A stretch of 64,000 bases of DNA from NCBI RefSeq assembly GCF_028640845.1, contig NC_080539.1:160533236-160597235 (forward strand). Reading direction: 5' to 3'. This DNA is from Ahaetulla prasina (Eukaryota > Chordata > Lepidosauria > Squamata > Colubridae). The position numbers were made by a program, and so were the translations under genes. The notes under the pieces were generated by a model. That model worked only from the letters and a program-made list of their open reading frames with translations. It made no database searches and was not told where the DNA came from. This document shows positions 1 through 10,876 of the stretch, piece after piece. Position 1 is the first letter of the stretch. Each line of letters opens with the position of its first letter.

Positions 1-28
1 AAAAATCATTTGCCTGAATGTACGAATA

Positions 29-525
29 TGTCGTGTCCCACTCCTCCTCTGACGGCCGGGTCGGGGAAGTCCGTATCAAGCGTGCCTCTGCAGCTCTGCC
101 AAAGTCCTATCAGTCCTCAGGGCAGGCAGGAATCCAAGGTGTGACTTCAGCAATCCAGATTAGACTTTGCCTGACTCAGAGAATGCCAGAAAGCAGATCC
201 TTTATATAGGCCATGGGGTGTGGCTCCATGACTCAGCACTTATCCAGGCCTGCCCCTCCCTTCCTTTTGCTGACATCGCCTCTCCATTCTCCGGAAGCGA
301 GGATCTGTCCACTGCATCATTTCATCCCCAGCTGCCGGTAATCCCAGCCCGTGGCTGGCTTCAGGCGCACATGCTATCGGAGGGAGGTTTGTTTGTTCAG
401 TTTCTCTGGGCATGGTGCCAGGACTGGGGGCTGGAGGCATGCCAGGACATTCTCCTGTACTATCAGTGTCTGGCAGGAGATGAGAAGGGCCCGGCTGCGG
501 CGAGGGGGGCGAGCGAGGCACAACA
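29..525 (-). mobile_element. Solo LTR, family A, copy 1
   Basis: Begins TGTCGTGTC and ends GGCACAACA, the TG...CA ends of an LTR. It is flanked by GAATA (24-28) and GAATG (526-530), a near-perfect 5-bp target-site duplication. A second copy lies at 30638-31171 with its own duplication, which fixes the ends. The minus strand carries a TATATAAAGG promoter-like box near 196-208, so the LTR probably reads leftward. No internal retroviral sequence adjoins it, so it is best read as a solo LTR left by LTR-LTR recombination. The parent family is not identified. Confidence 0.8.
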
Positions 526-872
526 GAATGTCTGGAACTCCGTTTCTTCTTTCCTATATAAATGGATCACTATCTCTGAAGAAACTATAGGCCTAAGCCT
601 TTGTCTTAGGCTGTTCCACAGAGGAAGGAAGGAAACTCTGTTTTTCTAACTAATTCTGTTATGCAGGATGTCAAGCCTACATGGAACTGAACCAGGAGTA
701 TCCATGGAAGGTTAAAAAGTCAACTTGGTTGGTTGTGACTGTGTGATTAAAGCCCAGCCCTTGTTTACATGCGACATGTGAAAGGTGGTGGAACTCAAAC
801 TCTATTCGAATATAGGAGTATGCTCCCTCCCATATTTGGGTAGACCAGGTTGCTTCGATAGGAAAAAAAACC

Positions 873-877
<5 letters not shown>
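526..877. other. Unassigned DNA
   Basis: No coding region or repeat family recognised between the solo LTR and the (TG)n tract. Confidence 0.5.

Positions 878-908
<31 letters not shown>
878..908. repeat. (TG)n microsatellite
   Basis: About 15 TG units directly visible. Confidence 0.95.
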
Positions 909-910
<2 letters not shown>

Positions 911-935
911 CTCACTCTTGGCCATTTTTATCTTG

Positions 936-992
936 GCGAATTCTGGGGGTTGAAATCCACACATCGTAAAGTTACCAAGTTTGAAAAACACC
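936..992. mobile_element. Decayed half of a class-1 hAT miniature element
   Basis: Matches the right half of the elements at 8592, 9354 and 14053 ('AATTCTGGGGGTTGAAATCC' then 'AAGTTACCAAGTTTGAAAA'). The left half is not clear and the terminal CCCCTG is mutated, so no duplication can be read. Confidence 0.6.
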
Positions 993-1556
993 AATAGATA
1001 AGTATATATCATGTCCTTAACATGGGTGATGAGTATCTACTTGGGATGAAACTAGGAAATTGGGAAGAATTGTTTTCCAAGATGAACTTCTAATGGAAAC
1101 TTCCTGCTAAAGCCAAGAGCTTTGGAATACTGTAGGAGAGATGCCTAATATAACAATAACAGTATGGTTGAAGAACTCACCTTGTTTCTGATACAAGTTA
1201 CTCATATCTGCTTTGTCTACACTGTAATGGATGCTCCAGTACAGGTGTGTAATCTGTGCAAGTCGCATAGCAAGTCAGCAACATATACAATCCTTGAAAG
1301 ATGTAGGAGCACCTTTATTCTGTTGAAATATATGCTTGAAATTTAGTTTCCAGTCATTCAAGGGTAAATATCTCATGTGCAATTGGCAAGGACATTTTTT
1401 TTTACTGGGATCTGAATTTCCCACCTTGCTTGAGTAGGCTGTATGTCTTCAATAGAAATGACTCATAAAGTAATTACCCCAAATGACAAGGGGTTCTGTA
1501 AGTATAGCAGTCAGTTTTAGTAGCTATCATCCATTTGCATTGCCACTTGTTTCAGA

Positions 1557-1560
<4 letters not shown>
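993..1560. other. Unassigned AT-rich DNA
   Basis: Only short unconvincing ORFs; no repeat recognised. Confidence 0.5.

Positions 1561-1588
<28 letters not shown>
1561..1588. repeat. (GA)n microsatellite
   Basis: About 14 GA units. Confidence 0.95.
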
Positions 1589-1597
<9 letters not shown>

Positions 1598-1649
1598 GCA
1601 GCTGATATCATCCATGCTCTTGTTCTTAATTTTAATGTTTTTATATTTA

Positions 1650-1742
1650 TGCTTTTGTGCCATTGTAAACAACTCAGAATCACTCTGGATAGTGAGATGG
1701 GCAGCAAATAAATTTAATAAATAAATACATTTAATAATTATG
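1650..1742 (+). mobile_element. Old L2/CR1-type LINE 3' end
   Basis: 'GTAAACAACTCAGAATCACT', then 'GATGGGCAGCAAATAAATTT' and a run of AATAAAT units, is the usual layout of an L2/CR1-group LINE 3' terminus: an 'accgcccagagtc' motif, a 'ggcggtataaat' motif and a short A/T tail. It is heavily mutated with no ORF attached. Confidence 0.5.
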
Positions 1743-1745
1743 TTT

Positions 1746-3133
1746 GCAGAATGCATCCTGTTTCTGAGACGTTTAATGTGATTGCGGAGCTAGTAATACT
1801 GTATTATCTTCAGCAGAGAGAAAAATGTGGAATGGTTACATAAACAGTTGCGCCTGCCACATGAACCCAGAGAAAAAAGGTTTAAACATTCGCATCCCTG
1901 CGCAGTGAGGAGCACCTATTGGCCTTCAAATGCGCAGCCACTGTGAGGAAATGAAAAACAAAGAAATAAGGTGTGCAGCAGAAGCCAAAAAAAACCTAAG
2001 ACTTCAGAGAAGTAAAGATGCATTGTATCATCTCCAAAACACTCTGATCTGTAAGGCTTATCACTTATTCCAGTTTATCACTTGATGACTGAGACACAGC
2101 TTCCACATTATTCCATATCATTTCCAATGTAATTGCTAAAATCAATTCACAGGATCAGCAACTAGTCATCAAACCGGCAAGGAAGCAGCGATGCGTGAAT
2201 ACCCTGGAAAGATAATTATAATATGGGAATGCAGGGATGGAAGATCAGATCTCAGAGGCAGCCGGCTCTAGGCTTAACTGTAGCTGCAGGAGAGGTTTCT
2301 TGTACTGTATTCTGCATGTGAGATATTGTCCACCTACAACTGGCCACTGTGGGGGGAAAAAAAAGATGCTTGATCAGATAGGTCTTTGGTGTGAACCACA
2401 CAGCTGTTCCTTATAGAAAGAAGCACTGCGTGGTTGTCAGGCACTTCACAAAACTGTACTGACAAAACTGCAGACAAATCCTTCAAGAGCAGGAAGAGTT
2501 AATCTCAGATCAAGTGCCCGTAGGCTACTGTGCACAGTCGGAAGTGGCTGTTTCTGCTAATCTTTCTTTATGAAAAGTTGTTGGGGGTGGGGAGATTCAA
2601 TAAACCTACGCTCTCCATCTGCTTCTCTAGAAATGGAGAGTGGACTTTATCTGACCTTTCCCATAGGTAGTGTGGGGTTTGTAAGATGACTACATGGCCA
2701 TTTTGCAGTTGTCGATGATAGAAAGCAGAACTGATGCTTATCTCACTTCGTGTCAAATTTGTGAGCCTTGTTTGAATGTCATGATATTGACATTACTTGT
2801 TTCCTGCTGAGGGAGGTCACCTGGAGTTTGTTTCCTTGTGAGGGTTAAAGAACCCTTTAAAAAAAGACTAATTGCAATATTATTTTTCCCCCCCAAAACT
2901 AAACGAGCACTCCAAATAATAAACTTTATTTATCTCTATTTCTTTCAAGGGTACATCACTGATGTGATTGATTTCGATTTCATCAAGATTTTGTTTTGTT
3001 TTGTGTCTTGTTTTCGACATTGTGTCTCTCTTTGTTTCCTCAGCCATATGAAATTTGTGGAGCCCTGTTCTGACAGGGCTACTACTACTAAAGTCATGTT
3101 AGAAGCTTCTAGGTTGAAAGGATCAGCTGGTGA
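1746..3133. other. Unassigned DNA, probably ancestral sequence
   Basis: No repeat family or plausible exon recognised. A perfect short hairpin (AGCCCTGTTCTGACAGGGCT) lies near 3060-3079. The right edge, GGTGA at 3129-3133, is the left duplication of Gypsy element 1. Confidence 0.5.
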
Positions 3134-3321
3134 TGTAATGTATCTTTAAAGTTTTGGAGGGAAACTTGGGCGGGAACAAGCACGTTGCTGATTGGTTGAA
3201 GCCTCAGCCAAAACTGTATATAAAGAGGGGTTTTTCCGGACGTCTGCTGCTGGGTTCACTATAAACTAAAGAGCTGTTGTCACTCACTGGTCTCCTGCCT
3301 CTTTATTGCCCGAATCTAACA
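3134..3321 (+). repeat. 5' LTR of Gypsy element 1
   Basis: 188 bp, TG...CA. TATATAAA at 3217-3224 is the likely promoter box. The LTR shares the block CAGCACGTTGCTGATTGG (with a one-base change) with the LTRs of Gypsy element 2, so the two are related subfamilies. Confidence 0.95.
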
Positions 3322-3322
3322 T

Positions 3323-3340
3323 TGGCGACGAAGGTGGGAT
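3323..3340 (+). promoter_or_regulatory. Primer-binding site, probably tRNA-Ser(GCU)
   Basis: One base after the LTR, TGGCGACGAAGGTGGGAT is complementary, with a few mismatches, to the 3' end of vertebrate tRNA-Ser(GCU) plus CCA as I recall it. Element 2 has a closer version at 57947. The tRNA assignment rests on memory. Confidence 0.7.
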
Positions 3341-3420
3341 ATCGAGGCAGAAAGATCGTCGGAAAGAGCTGAACTAACCAGGAATTAGCGAACCCAGACA
3401 GTAAGGGGCGGAAAGCAGCG

Positions 3421-6400
3421 ATGTCCAGCTACACACCGCCAGCGCCATTTGACCCAGCCAAGGAGAAATGGGGGTCGTACATGGCTCGTTTCGAGTGCTT
3501 CCTCGAAGCGAACGAACTCCAAGGAGTCTCGGACAATCGGAAGCGAGCGTACTTCCTAAGCCACTGCGGTCCGGAGGTTTTCGACACCGCAGAGTCACTT
3601 TCAGAGCCAACGCCGGTACAGTCGGTACCGTGGCAAACACTACAAACGGCACTTCGAGCACACTACGCACCGACACCCTCAAAGTTCGTCCAACGGTTCG
3701 AGTTGAGGCAGCGGGTACAGCGCGAGGGTGAATCGATTAGTGTGTACATGGCGGCGTTGAGAAAAGCCGCGAACCATTGTGAGTACAGAGATTTGGAAGA
3801 CGCCTTACTCGACCAGCTCATTTGTGGGGTCAGGGACATCCGATTGCGAAGGCGGCTGCTGTCTAGAAGCAACCTGACGCTGGCAATAGCCTTGGACGAG
3901 GCCAGGGCTCACGAGATGTCCACCAAAGCGGCAGAGACCCTGCAAATGCCGAACGCGCCAGGGGCTGGAGCGAAAACAACCCCGGTCCACAATGAGGAAG
4001 TCCAGGCCGAATCGGAAGGTGAGGAAGAGGAAGAGGTTTTCCACACCGGGAGGCCGGAGAGAGGGGACCGGAGCGAATGCGTGAGTTGCGGGGGCCAACA
4101 CCAACGACAACACTGCAAGTTTAAGGACGCGGTTTGCCGGCGGTGCGAAAAGAAAGGCCACATAGCGCAGGCCTGTCGAGCCCCCCAACCTTCCCGCCAA
4201 AAATTCAAACCGACCAATCAGAGCGCGGGAGCAGCGAAGCGGCCCGGGATTGGTCCATTCAAAAAGGGCGCGAAGCTAAACCAGACCGCCGTGAGAGTGG
4301 GCCACGCGTCGACGCGACTAGAGAAAAAGATTTTTACCAAGACACACATTGAAGGGGTGCCATGCCAACTGGAAGTGGACACCGGCTCATCAATCACGAT
4401 TATGTCCTGGGACACCCTCATGAGAGACTTGCCAGCCGTCGTGAAGCGCAAGCTACAAACCCAGAAGCTGAGAGTGCAGGACTACCAAGGGAATCAAATC
4501 CCTGTTCGAGGGGTAACGTCCGTCCAAGTCAAGTATGGACAGTTCAAGAAAACCCTGCCACTCACCATAGTGGATGGAACCTTACCGAGTTTGCTAGGAC
4601 TGGACTGGTTCCGAGCTTTGGGCATGGGAGTGACTGGGGTCTTCAGGAATGAAGTCGACCTTAAAGATGAACTAATGAAGGAGTTCGAGGATGTCTTTAA
4701 AGACTGCCTGGGCAAGTACGAGGGGACCCCTATTTCTTTTAATCTAGACCCCCAAGTTGCCCCTGTCAGGTTAAAGGCTAGGAGGGTTCCATTCGCCCTA
4801 AAGCCCAAGATTGACCGGGAGCTGGACAAACTAGTAAGCCAGGGGATACTAGTGCCCGTTGACCATGCAAAATGGGAGACACCTATAGTCACCCCAGTCA
4901 AACCGGACGGATCGGTCCGGATTTGCGCTGACTACAAGGCAACGCTTAACAAAGCATTGCAGAAGAGTGCATACCCCGTCCCAGTAGTGCAACACTTGCT
5001 GCACTCGTTAGGACAAGGGCAGGTTTTCGCCAAGCTAGATTTGGCTCAAGCCTATCAGCAGTTACCCGTAGATAGCAGCACAGCCGAAGCGCAAACAATT
5101 GTCACGCACCGGGGTGCTTTTAAATGCACCCAGTTACAGTTCGGGGTTAGTGTGGCTCCTGGGTTATTCCAGAACCTAATGGAGCGGCTATTGCAGGGAC
5201 TACCCGGGGTGGTACCCTACTTCGACGATGTCTTGGTATCTGCTGAGAATTTAGAGGAATTGGGGGTAAGGCTGAGAAAGGTTTTGGGCATTTTCCGGTC
5301 TGCCGGGCTTAAGGTTAAGCTGAACAAATGCCAGATCGGGGTAGGATCCGTAGAATTCCTGGGCTACCGGATAGACAGGGAAGGGATCCACCCCACTGAG
5401 AGCAAGGTACGGGCCATCAGGAAGGCCCCAGCTCCCCAAAACAAAACGGAGTTACAGGCATTCTTAGGCCTGGTAAACTTCTATGCGGTATTCTTAAAGA
5501 ACAAGGCAACAATAGCCGAACCGCTACACAAATTACTAGCAAAGACAGCTATGTGGTCTTGGGGGAAGGCGGAAGCTAAGGCATTCGAAGGAGTAAAAAA
5601 CCTTCTGTCCAGCGATAGCCTCCTTATTCAATACAATGGCACGTTGCCATTAGTGCTAGTTTGTGATGCATCTCCCTACGGGGTGGGGGCTGTGCTCAGC
5701 CATAGGTTACCAAATGGAACAGAAGCCCCTATAGCGTATTACTCCCGAACAATGTCCTCGGACGAAAGGAACTATAGTCAGCTAGATAGGGAAGCATTGG
5801 CTATAGTCTCCGGGGTAAAGAAATTCCACGAATACGTATTCGGTCGTGATTTCGAGATAGTCACGGACCATAGACCCCTACTAGGCCTGTTGGCGGGCGA
5901 CCGCCCAACGCCCGTGGCACTTTCGCCCAGACTGACCCGATGGACTATCTTCCTAGCGGCATACTCTTACAAATTGCTTCACCGGCCAGGGAAGGAATTA
6001 GGGCATGCGGACGCCCTGAGCAGATGCCCGTTACCGGAGACTATCGAAGACCCTACCCCGGGGACACCCATCCTGCTTATTGACTCTTTGGACTCAGGCC
6101 CAGTCACATCCAAGGAGGTGGCTAGGGCATCTTACAAGGACATTACAATAAGGACTGTAATTGGTTGGGTACAAAGGGGATGGCCCGCTGCGCTGGGCAA
6201 GCGTTTCAAAGACTTTGTGAAAAAACGAGAGGAGCTATCTGTCCAAGGGGGGTGTCTGTTATGGGGGGATAGGGTGGTGATCCCGGAGAAATTACGGAAA
6301 AAGGTATTGGAACTTCTGCATGTGGGCCACCCGGGGATCGTGAGAATGAAGGGCTTAGCGAGGAGTTACGTGTGGTGGCCCTTGATGGACAAGGAAATTA

Positions 6401-7472
6401 GTGACAGGGTAGGGAAATGCCAAGCCTGCCAGGAGTCAAGGCCACTACCCCCTACAGCCCCAATCAGAGAGTGGGAGAAACCCAAGGGCCCATGGTCTCG
6501 GATTCACATCGATTTTGCCGGCCCGTTCCACGGGCAAACCTTTCTAGTGGTAGTAGATGCCTACTCCAAATGGCTAGAAATAATTCTTATGAGATCCACG
6601 ACGGCCGAGTCCGTGATCTCAGTCCTGAGACACCTCTTTGTAACCCATGGGTTGCCCGAAACCCTAGTCTCCGACAACGGCCCGCAATTCACGGCAACCC
6701 AGTTTGAGGGGTACTTGGCGGAGGAGGGCATCAGACATGTCCTCTCGGCGCCTTTCCACCCGCGCATTTAACGGACTTGCAGAACGCTTGCTCGAGCGCG
6801 AAAGAGGCATTGTCCAGGATAAGGCCAGGCGATTGGCAAACAAAAATTGATACCTTCCTAGCAGTCCAACACAGAACCCCCTGTGTGACAACTGGCCGTA
6901 GCCCGGCGGAACTATTGATGGGCAGGAAGCTCAGGTGCCCGTTAGACCGACTAAACCCAACCTACACCCCAGATGGGTACAAGGGGGCACACGGTAAAAC
7001 AAGAGAAATGACAGTGGGCGACCCGGTGTGGGCACACAACTATAGCGAGGGCCCAACATGGCTAAAAGGGACAATTCTCGAGATAACCTGGCCGAAATCA
7101 TATCTAGTAGATATGGAGGATGGCCGGGTCTGGAGACGCCACATAGACCAAATAAGAAAACGAATAGCAAGTCAAACAGAAACAAATCAGCCAGGCCCCG
7201 ACTACCAAATGTTTGAATTCACAGCTGACTCAAACCCGGGACAAACGGGGGACTTATCTGAGTCTGATTAAGTTCAGCGACACCAACCGGTTCCTCCTGA
7301 AGACAGCAGGGACGACTCTGCCAATAATCCAGGGCCGGATGGCCTAGAGGAGGAGCTAGGAGGAACAAACAGTCCCTCCGGCCAGCTCGACTCACTCCCA
7401 GAAAATGGATTGCGCAGGTCCGAGAGAATTAGGAGACGCCCAGTCTACTTGCGTGACTACGTAGAGAAATAA
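3421..7472 (+). pseudogene. gag-pol: gag-pol of Gypsy element 1 (frameshifted)
   Basis: A single ORF from ATG 3421 runs 1,116 codons through gag and most of pol. Residues 1-200 are the Gag capsid-like region. Two zinc-knuckle-like motifs follow, C220-x2-C223 and C239-x2-C242-x4-H247-x4-C252. The aspartic protease has DTGSS at 320. RT has YFDD at 600-603. RNase H begins with CDASPYG near 748. The integrase HHCC finger spans about 967-1004 and catalytic aspartates are near 1031 and 1085. Compared with element 2, there is a one-base gain near 6766 and a two-base loss near 6790, so the frame breaks just before the third catalytic residue (the E of the 'NGLAER' region). Pol resumes to an in-frame TAA at 7269-7271, with homology continuing to the natural stop at 7470-7472. 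A GPY/F-like segment ends the integrase; no chromodomain is seen. Confidence 0.95.
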
Positions 7473-7510
7473 GATGCTAATTTTATGTAAATGTGAGTAC
7501 AATGCGTTCT

Positions 7511-7523
7511 GGGAGGGAAGGAG
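7511..7523 (+). promoter_or_regulatory. Polypurine tract, Gypsy element 1
   Basis: GGGAGGGAAGGAG abuts the 3' LTR, the expected plus-strand primer. Element 2 has GGGAGGGGAGGAG at the same place. Confidence 0.9.
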
Positions 7524-7711
7524 TGTAATGTATCTTTAAAGTTTTGGAGGGAAACTTGGGCGGGAACAAGCACGTTGCTGATTGGTTGAAGCCTCAGCCA
7601 AAACTGTATATAAAGAGGGGTTTTTCCGGACGTCTGCTGCTGGGTTCACTATAAACTAAAGAGCTGTTGTCATTCACTGGTCTCCTGCCTCTTTATTGCC
7701 CGAATCTAACA
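7524..7711 (+). repeat. 3' LTR of Gypsy element 1
   Basis: 188 bp, one difference from the 5' LTR by eye; followed by GGTGA, the right duplication. Confidence 0.95.
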
Positions 7712-7784
7712 GGTGATATCACTGTTGCCTGGGGGGGCACAAAGTTGGGGGCTTTTTTCGTGTCCCTGTTAAATCACCCACTAA

Positions 7785-7925
7785 AGAGATACCTATTTTT
7801 GCAGTCGGCCACTTTCAAACTGCTAGGTCAGCAAGAGCTGGAGTGCGTGATGGGAGCTCACCCCATTCTGCGACAGCAATCGGGTCTCAAACACAGGCCT
7901 GCTGATCATCAGCCCAGCCTCCGAA
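7785..7925 (-). mobile_element. Diverged tRNA-derived SINE fragment
   Basis: 'TTTCAAACTGCTAGGTCAGC', 'GGGAGCTCACCCCATTCTGC' and 'GGGTCTCAAAC' match, with many changes, the middle and B-box part of the SINE at 25231-25583, in the same orientation. Ends are unclear. Confidence 0.5.
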
Positions 7926-8393
7926 CTTTGTGAGCCTCCAAACTCCTCCTGACAGGGCTATAAAACCCAACTTCAGTTCTAACTATACTTTCCTAGATTC
8001 TGACCCCCTATTCTTGGTCTTACCTCCTGGCTTTCTTCTCAAATATGTCCTTAATTTATCCTTCAGTCTTCCTGACTGTTTGGCTACAGTTCCTGATTTA
8101 TTCCCCCCTATAGCCAAGGCCAAGAATGTGGGCAAGAGGCCTTGGTCTTTTAAGGTGAACCTAGAGATGTTAATTTTTTTTTAAAATTTATATAATGTGA
8201 GAAGAAGTTAAATGATTTACAGGAGAGAGTGCTTAATACTTTACCACCTTCTTCAAGTCACATGTTAAATGTTCTCCCCACCACCAGCACCACCACCCCA
8301 TACTTCCACATTACAGACAGCCAAATGAGAGGAAAAACTGCTCTCAGCTGGCACATATGAGAGATATTCAGCCAAAAATTAGGATCTCCCTTA
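7926..8393. other. Unassigned DNA
   Basis: No family recognised. The right edge holds GGCTAGAG (8394-8401), the left duplication of the hAT element that follows. Confidence 0.5.
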
Positions 8394-8401
8394 GGCTAGA
8401 G

Positions 8402-8583
8402 CAGCGTTTCTCACGTTTTTTTCTTCACGACAGACTCCTTTTAAATACCCTTTGTGGCCATGGACCCCCAAGACTTCACTCAAGGTTTAAATGACAATGA
8501 TTTATTCCTTTGCAGACCCCCTGTGATGATATTGTCCACCACTCCCCCCCCCGAATCTGTGGACCACAGGCTGAGAACCACTG
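8402..8583. mobile_element. Non-autonomous hAT element (CAGCGTTTCTCA ends)
   Basis: Begins CAGCGTTTCTCA and ends GGCTGAGAACCACTG, imperfect inverted termini of hAT type (compare CAGTGGTTCTCA). It is flanked by perfect 8-bp duplications GGCTAGAG at 8394-8401 and 8584-8591. No transposase ORF. The right duplication is shared with the next element. Confidence 0.85.
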
Positions 8584-8591
8584 GGCTAGAG

Positions 8592-8712
8592 CAGGGGTCT
8601 CCAACCTTGGCAACTTTAAGACTTGTGGACTTCAACTCCCAGAATTCTTCAGCCAGCAAAGCTGGGAGTTGAAGTCCACAAGTCTTAAAATTGCCAAGGT
8701 TGGAGACCCCTG
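8592..8712. mobile_element. Class-1 hAT miniature element (CAGGGGTCTCCAACC ends)
   Basis: 121 bp and almost a perfect palindrome, CAGGGGTCTCCAACCTTGG...CCAAGGTTGGAGACCCCTG. Flanked by GGCTAGAG at 8584-8591 and 8713-8720. It sits in the duplication made by the element on its left, giving three copies of the 8-mer. Confidence 0.95.
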
Positions 8713-8720
8713 GGCTAGAG

Positions 8721-9345
8721 GGTATATTGTGGATGCTCTCATAATGTGATTGAAAGTTTTGCAAAATGGCTATAGAGTGGCTGTGATCAGTTGCCCAAGT
8801 CTGGGTTATCGGAAGGCAAATTTATGAGTTTTCTCCCTGTTGTCTCATCTGAGCTCAAGAATAGTCTCTATCATCTCATCTGACTTTTCCTTTCCTTTGC
8901 AAAGTGAGCATATTTCTACGCAAAACACTAGGCTGTAGCTACCTACAATTTTAGTTTTCTAAGAATAGCTATACTCCAGCTATTCTTGAGTCCAGAAATA
9001 TCCTTGAAAAAACAGATCACGATAATAGCTAGCACGGACTTTGTAATATGTTAAATTTCCCATTTCTTGATTGCACTAAAATCATATAAAACTAACATCA
9101 GTTGGGACAGGAAGGCTATTGGATGCCAAGGGATATTTGTGTAGGCCCACCCACCGGTGATCCCAGGCGTCATGTTAAAACCCTGGCCATGGAAAAAAAT
9201 TGCAACACTATTTACACTTGCTAAGCCTTAAGCTTGCACACTAGGCACAATTCTATGCATAGTGGAATCGTCCTTTGAAATCAAAGGAACAAACTTCTGT
9301 GTAAAGCGCATGAAAGATTACACTGGCTGCTTTCACTAGGTATAT
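8721..9345. other. Unassigned DNA
   Basis: No repeat or exon recognised. Confidence 0.5.
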
Positions 9346-9353
9346 CTCTAGTA

Positions 9354-9489
9354 CAGGGGTCTCCAACCTTGGTCCCTTTAAGACTTGTGGATTTAAACTT
9401 CCAGAGTCCCTCAGCCAGCAAAGCTGGCTGAGGAACTCTGGGAGTTGAAGTCCACAAGTCTTAAAGGGACCAAGATTGGAGACCCCCTG
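9354..9489. mobile_element. Class-1 hAT miniature element (CAGGGGTCTCCAACC ends)
   Basis: 136-bp palindrome with perfect 8-bp duplications CTCTAGTA at 9346-9353 and 9490-9497. Same family as 8592-8712. Confidence 0.95.
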
Positions 9490-9497
9490 CTCTAGTA

Positions 9498-10430
9498 GAA
9501 CTCTGTTCTTGTCTATTCTGAAATAAGTCTCACTGACTTCAGTGGGGCTGATTCTCATATGAACATTTCCCCTCTCCTTTTTATGACATTGAGAGGGTAA
9601 CCACCCCCTCCCCCTTATATATGCATGTATTGACTATGTTTTTATCTTTGGAAAACTACCTCCATAACACAGTCACTTTGGCAAAACACCCAGCCAGCCA
9701 TAAACAAATTTTGCTTTTTCCCCCTACAAAGCCCTTCAGTTTATTTATTTGCTCATTGCGTTAGTATCTTGCCATCTGCTCAGAATGGGTAACCACATGT
9801 CATTTTAAAAAAAAAAACCCAACCCAAATAAAATAAAGCCAAGGGAACCCAATGCCCACTACAATAAAAGCTGCTTCTCATCAAAAATCATCAGAGGCCT
9901 CGGGGAATTAAAGAGCTTGGCAAGGCTCATGTTGTTTATGGTATCAGTGAGCCTGATCACATGCACCGCCACACTTCTTTCTTTCATCTCGGACACGTAG
10001 TCCCAAGAGTAAGAAAACAAAAACAAAAACAAACTCAAGCTTTTCAGAGGTAGATTTTCCTTGCAAGTATTTCCTTGCAAGGGAGCACAGCAGCAAACAT
10101 AAACCAAAAGAGGGAAAATGGGAAGTTTACTGGGACAATTGTGTCAAAAGAGGGTGTAGGAAAAGAACATTTAAATATCTACATTGAGATGCAAGAGAAA
10201 GAGGAGACTGCGACTCTAGAGTGAGAAAAAGAAAGTCTGTAAACCTCTAGCAATTTCATCCAAAACATGCAGCCAGAATGAGATTCAATTAAAAGGCTAT
10301 TTTTTATATGGCTGTAGTGCCTTCTGCCTGCTATCATTTATTTTCCTCATCCTCATTTCACATCCCATTTGCCTATTGCTGATTAGCCAAGAGTATTGAA
10401 TGGGATTTGCAAAAATCTAAATAACCAGAA
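9498..10430. other. Unassigned DNA
   Basis: Contains only a short (ACAAAA)n tract near 10015-10031. No repeat family or exon recognised. Confidence 0.5.
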
Positions 10431-10480
10431 GATGGCAGCAAAGAGAATTTTCTTCCACTTTGCTGCCATTTAGCGGTCAT
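10431..10480. repeat. Short fold-back repeat with GATGGCAGCAAA arms
   Basis: 'AGATGGCAGCAAAG' is followed about 15 bases later by 'CTTTGCTGCCATTTAGCGG', forming a hairpin. The same arms occur at 13272-13338, so this is a dispersed fold-back sequence rather than a chance palindrome. Family not identified. Confidence 0.55.
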
Positions 10481-10533
10481 CTAGATGATTGCACCCACAT
10501 CTAGTAGCCTTACATTGATTTAATGGGCTAGAC

Positions 10534-10652
10534 CACGAGTGTCAAACTCGCGGCATCACGTTGCCATCACATGACGTATCGTGACATTTTTCCCCTTTGT
10601 GAAGCTGGGGTGGGCGTGGCCTGTGGGTGACACATCCAGTTTGACACCCTTG
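10534..10652. mobile_element. Class-1 hAT miniature element (CA[G/C]GAGTGTCAAAC ends)
   Basis: Begins CACGAGTGTCAAACTCG and ends AGTTTGACACCCTTG. Imperfect 8-bp duplications GGCTAGAC (10526-10533) and GGTTAGGC (10653-10660). Relatives at 41329 and 48447. Confidence 0.85.
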
Positions 10653-10723
10653 GGTTAGGCAGAAGCAACAACAGATATCAGTCTTCTTATGCCTCCCACT
10701 CCCCAATCAAGGACATTAGTTTA

Positions 10724-10840
10724 TGTTGTGGCCTGTTAGCTGCCGGCTCTTCAGCAGCCAAATCAGATGGGAGGAGGTGTAGGAGTCAGGGTCAGCATCA
10801 AGGCAACCTGAGAGCTCCAAGGGGGAAGAGGAATGGAGCT

Positions 10841-10876
<36 letters not shown>

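Larger units (their letters stand above)
3134..7711 (+). mobile_element. Ty3/Gypsy LTR retrotransposon, element 1
   Basis: A 4,578-bp element with two 188-bp LTRs, TGTAATG...TCTAACA at each end. It is flanked by perfect 5-bp duplications GGTGA at 3129-3133 and 7712-7716. By eye the LTRs differ at one position (CACTCACTGG versus CATTCACTGG), so insertion is recent. Internal order is PBS, gag, protease, RT, RNase H, integrase, polypurine tract; there is no env-sized ORF after pol. Gag and pol share one reading frame. The copy is non-autonomous because the integrase region is frameshifted. A relative sits at 57756-62350. Confidence 0.97.

Noticed and set aside
3061..3079. AGCCCTG/CAGGGCT hairpin as a terminator or regulatory element
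   Set aside because: A single short palindrome in otherwise unassigned eukaryotic DNA; no supporting context.
7269..7472. Separate small gene after the stop at 7271
   Set aside because: The reading frame is the same as upstream and matches the C-terminus of element 2; it is the pol tail after an in-frame stop.
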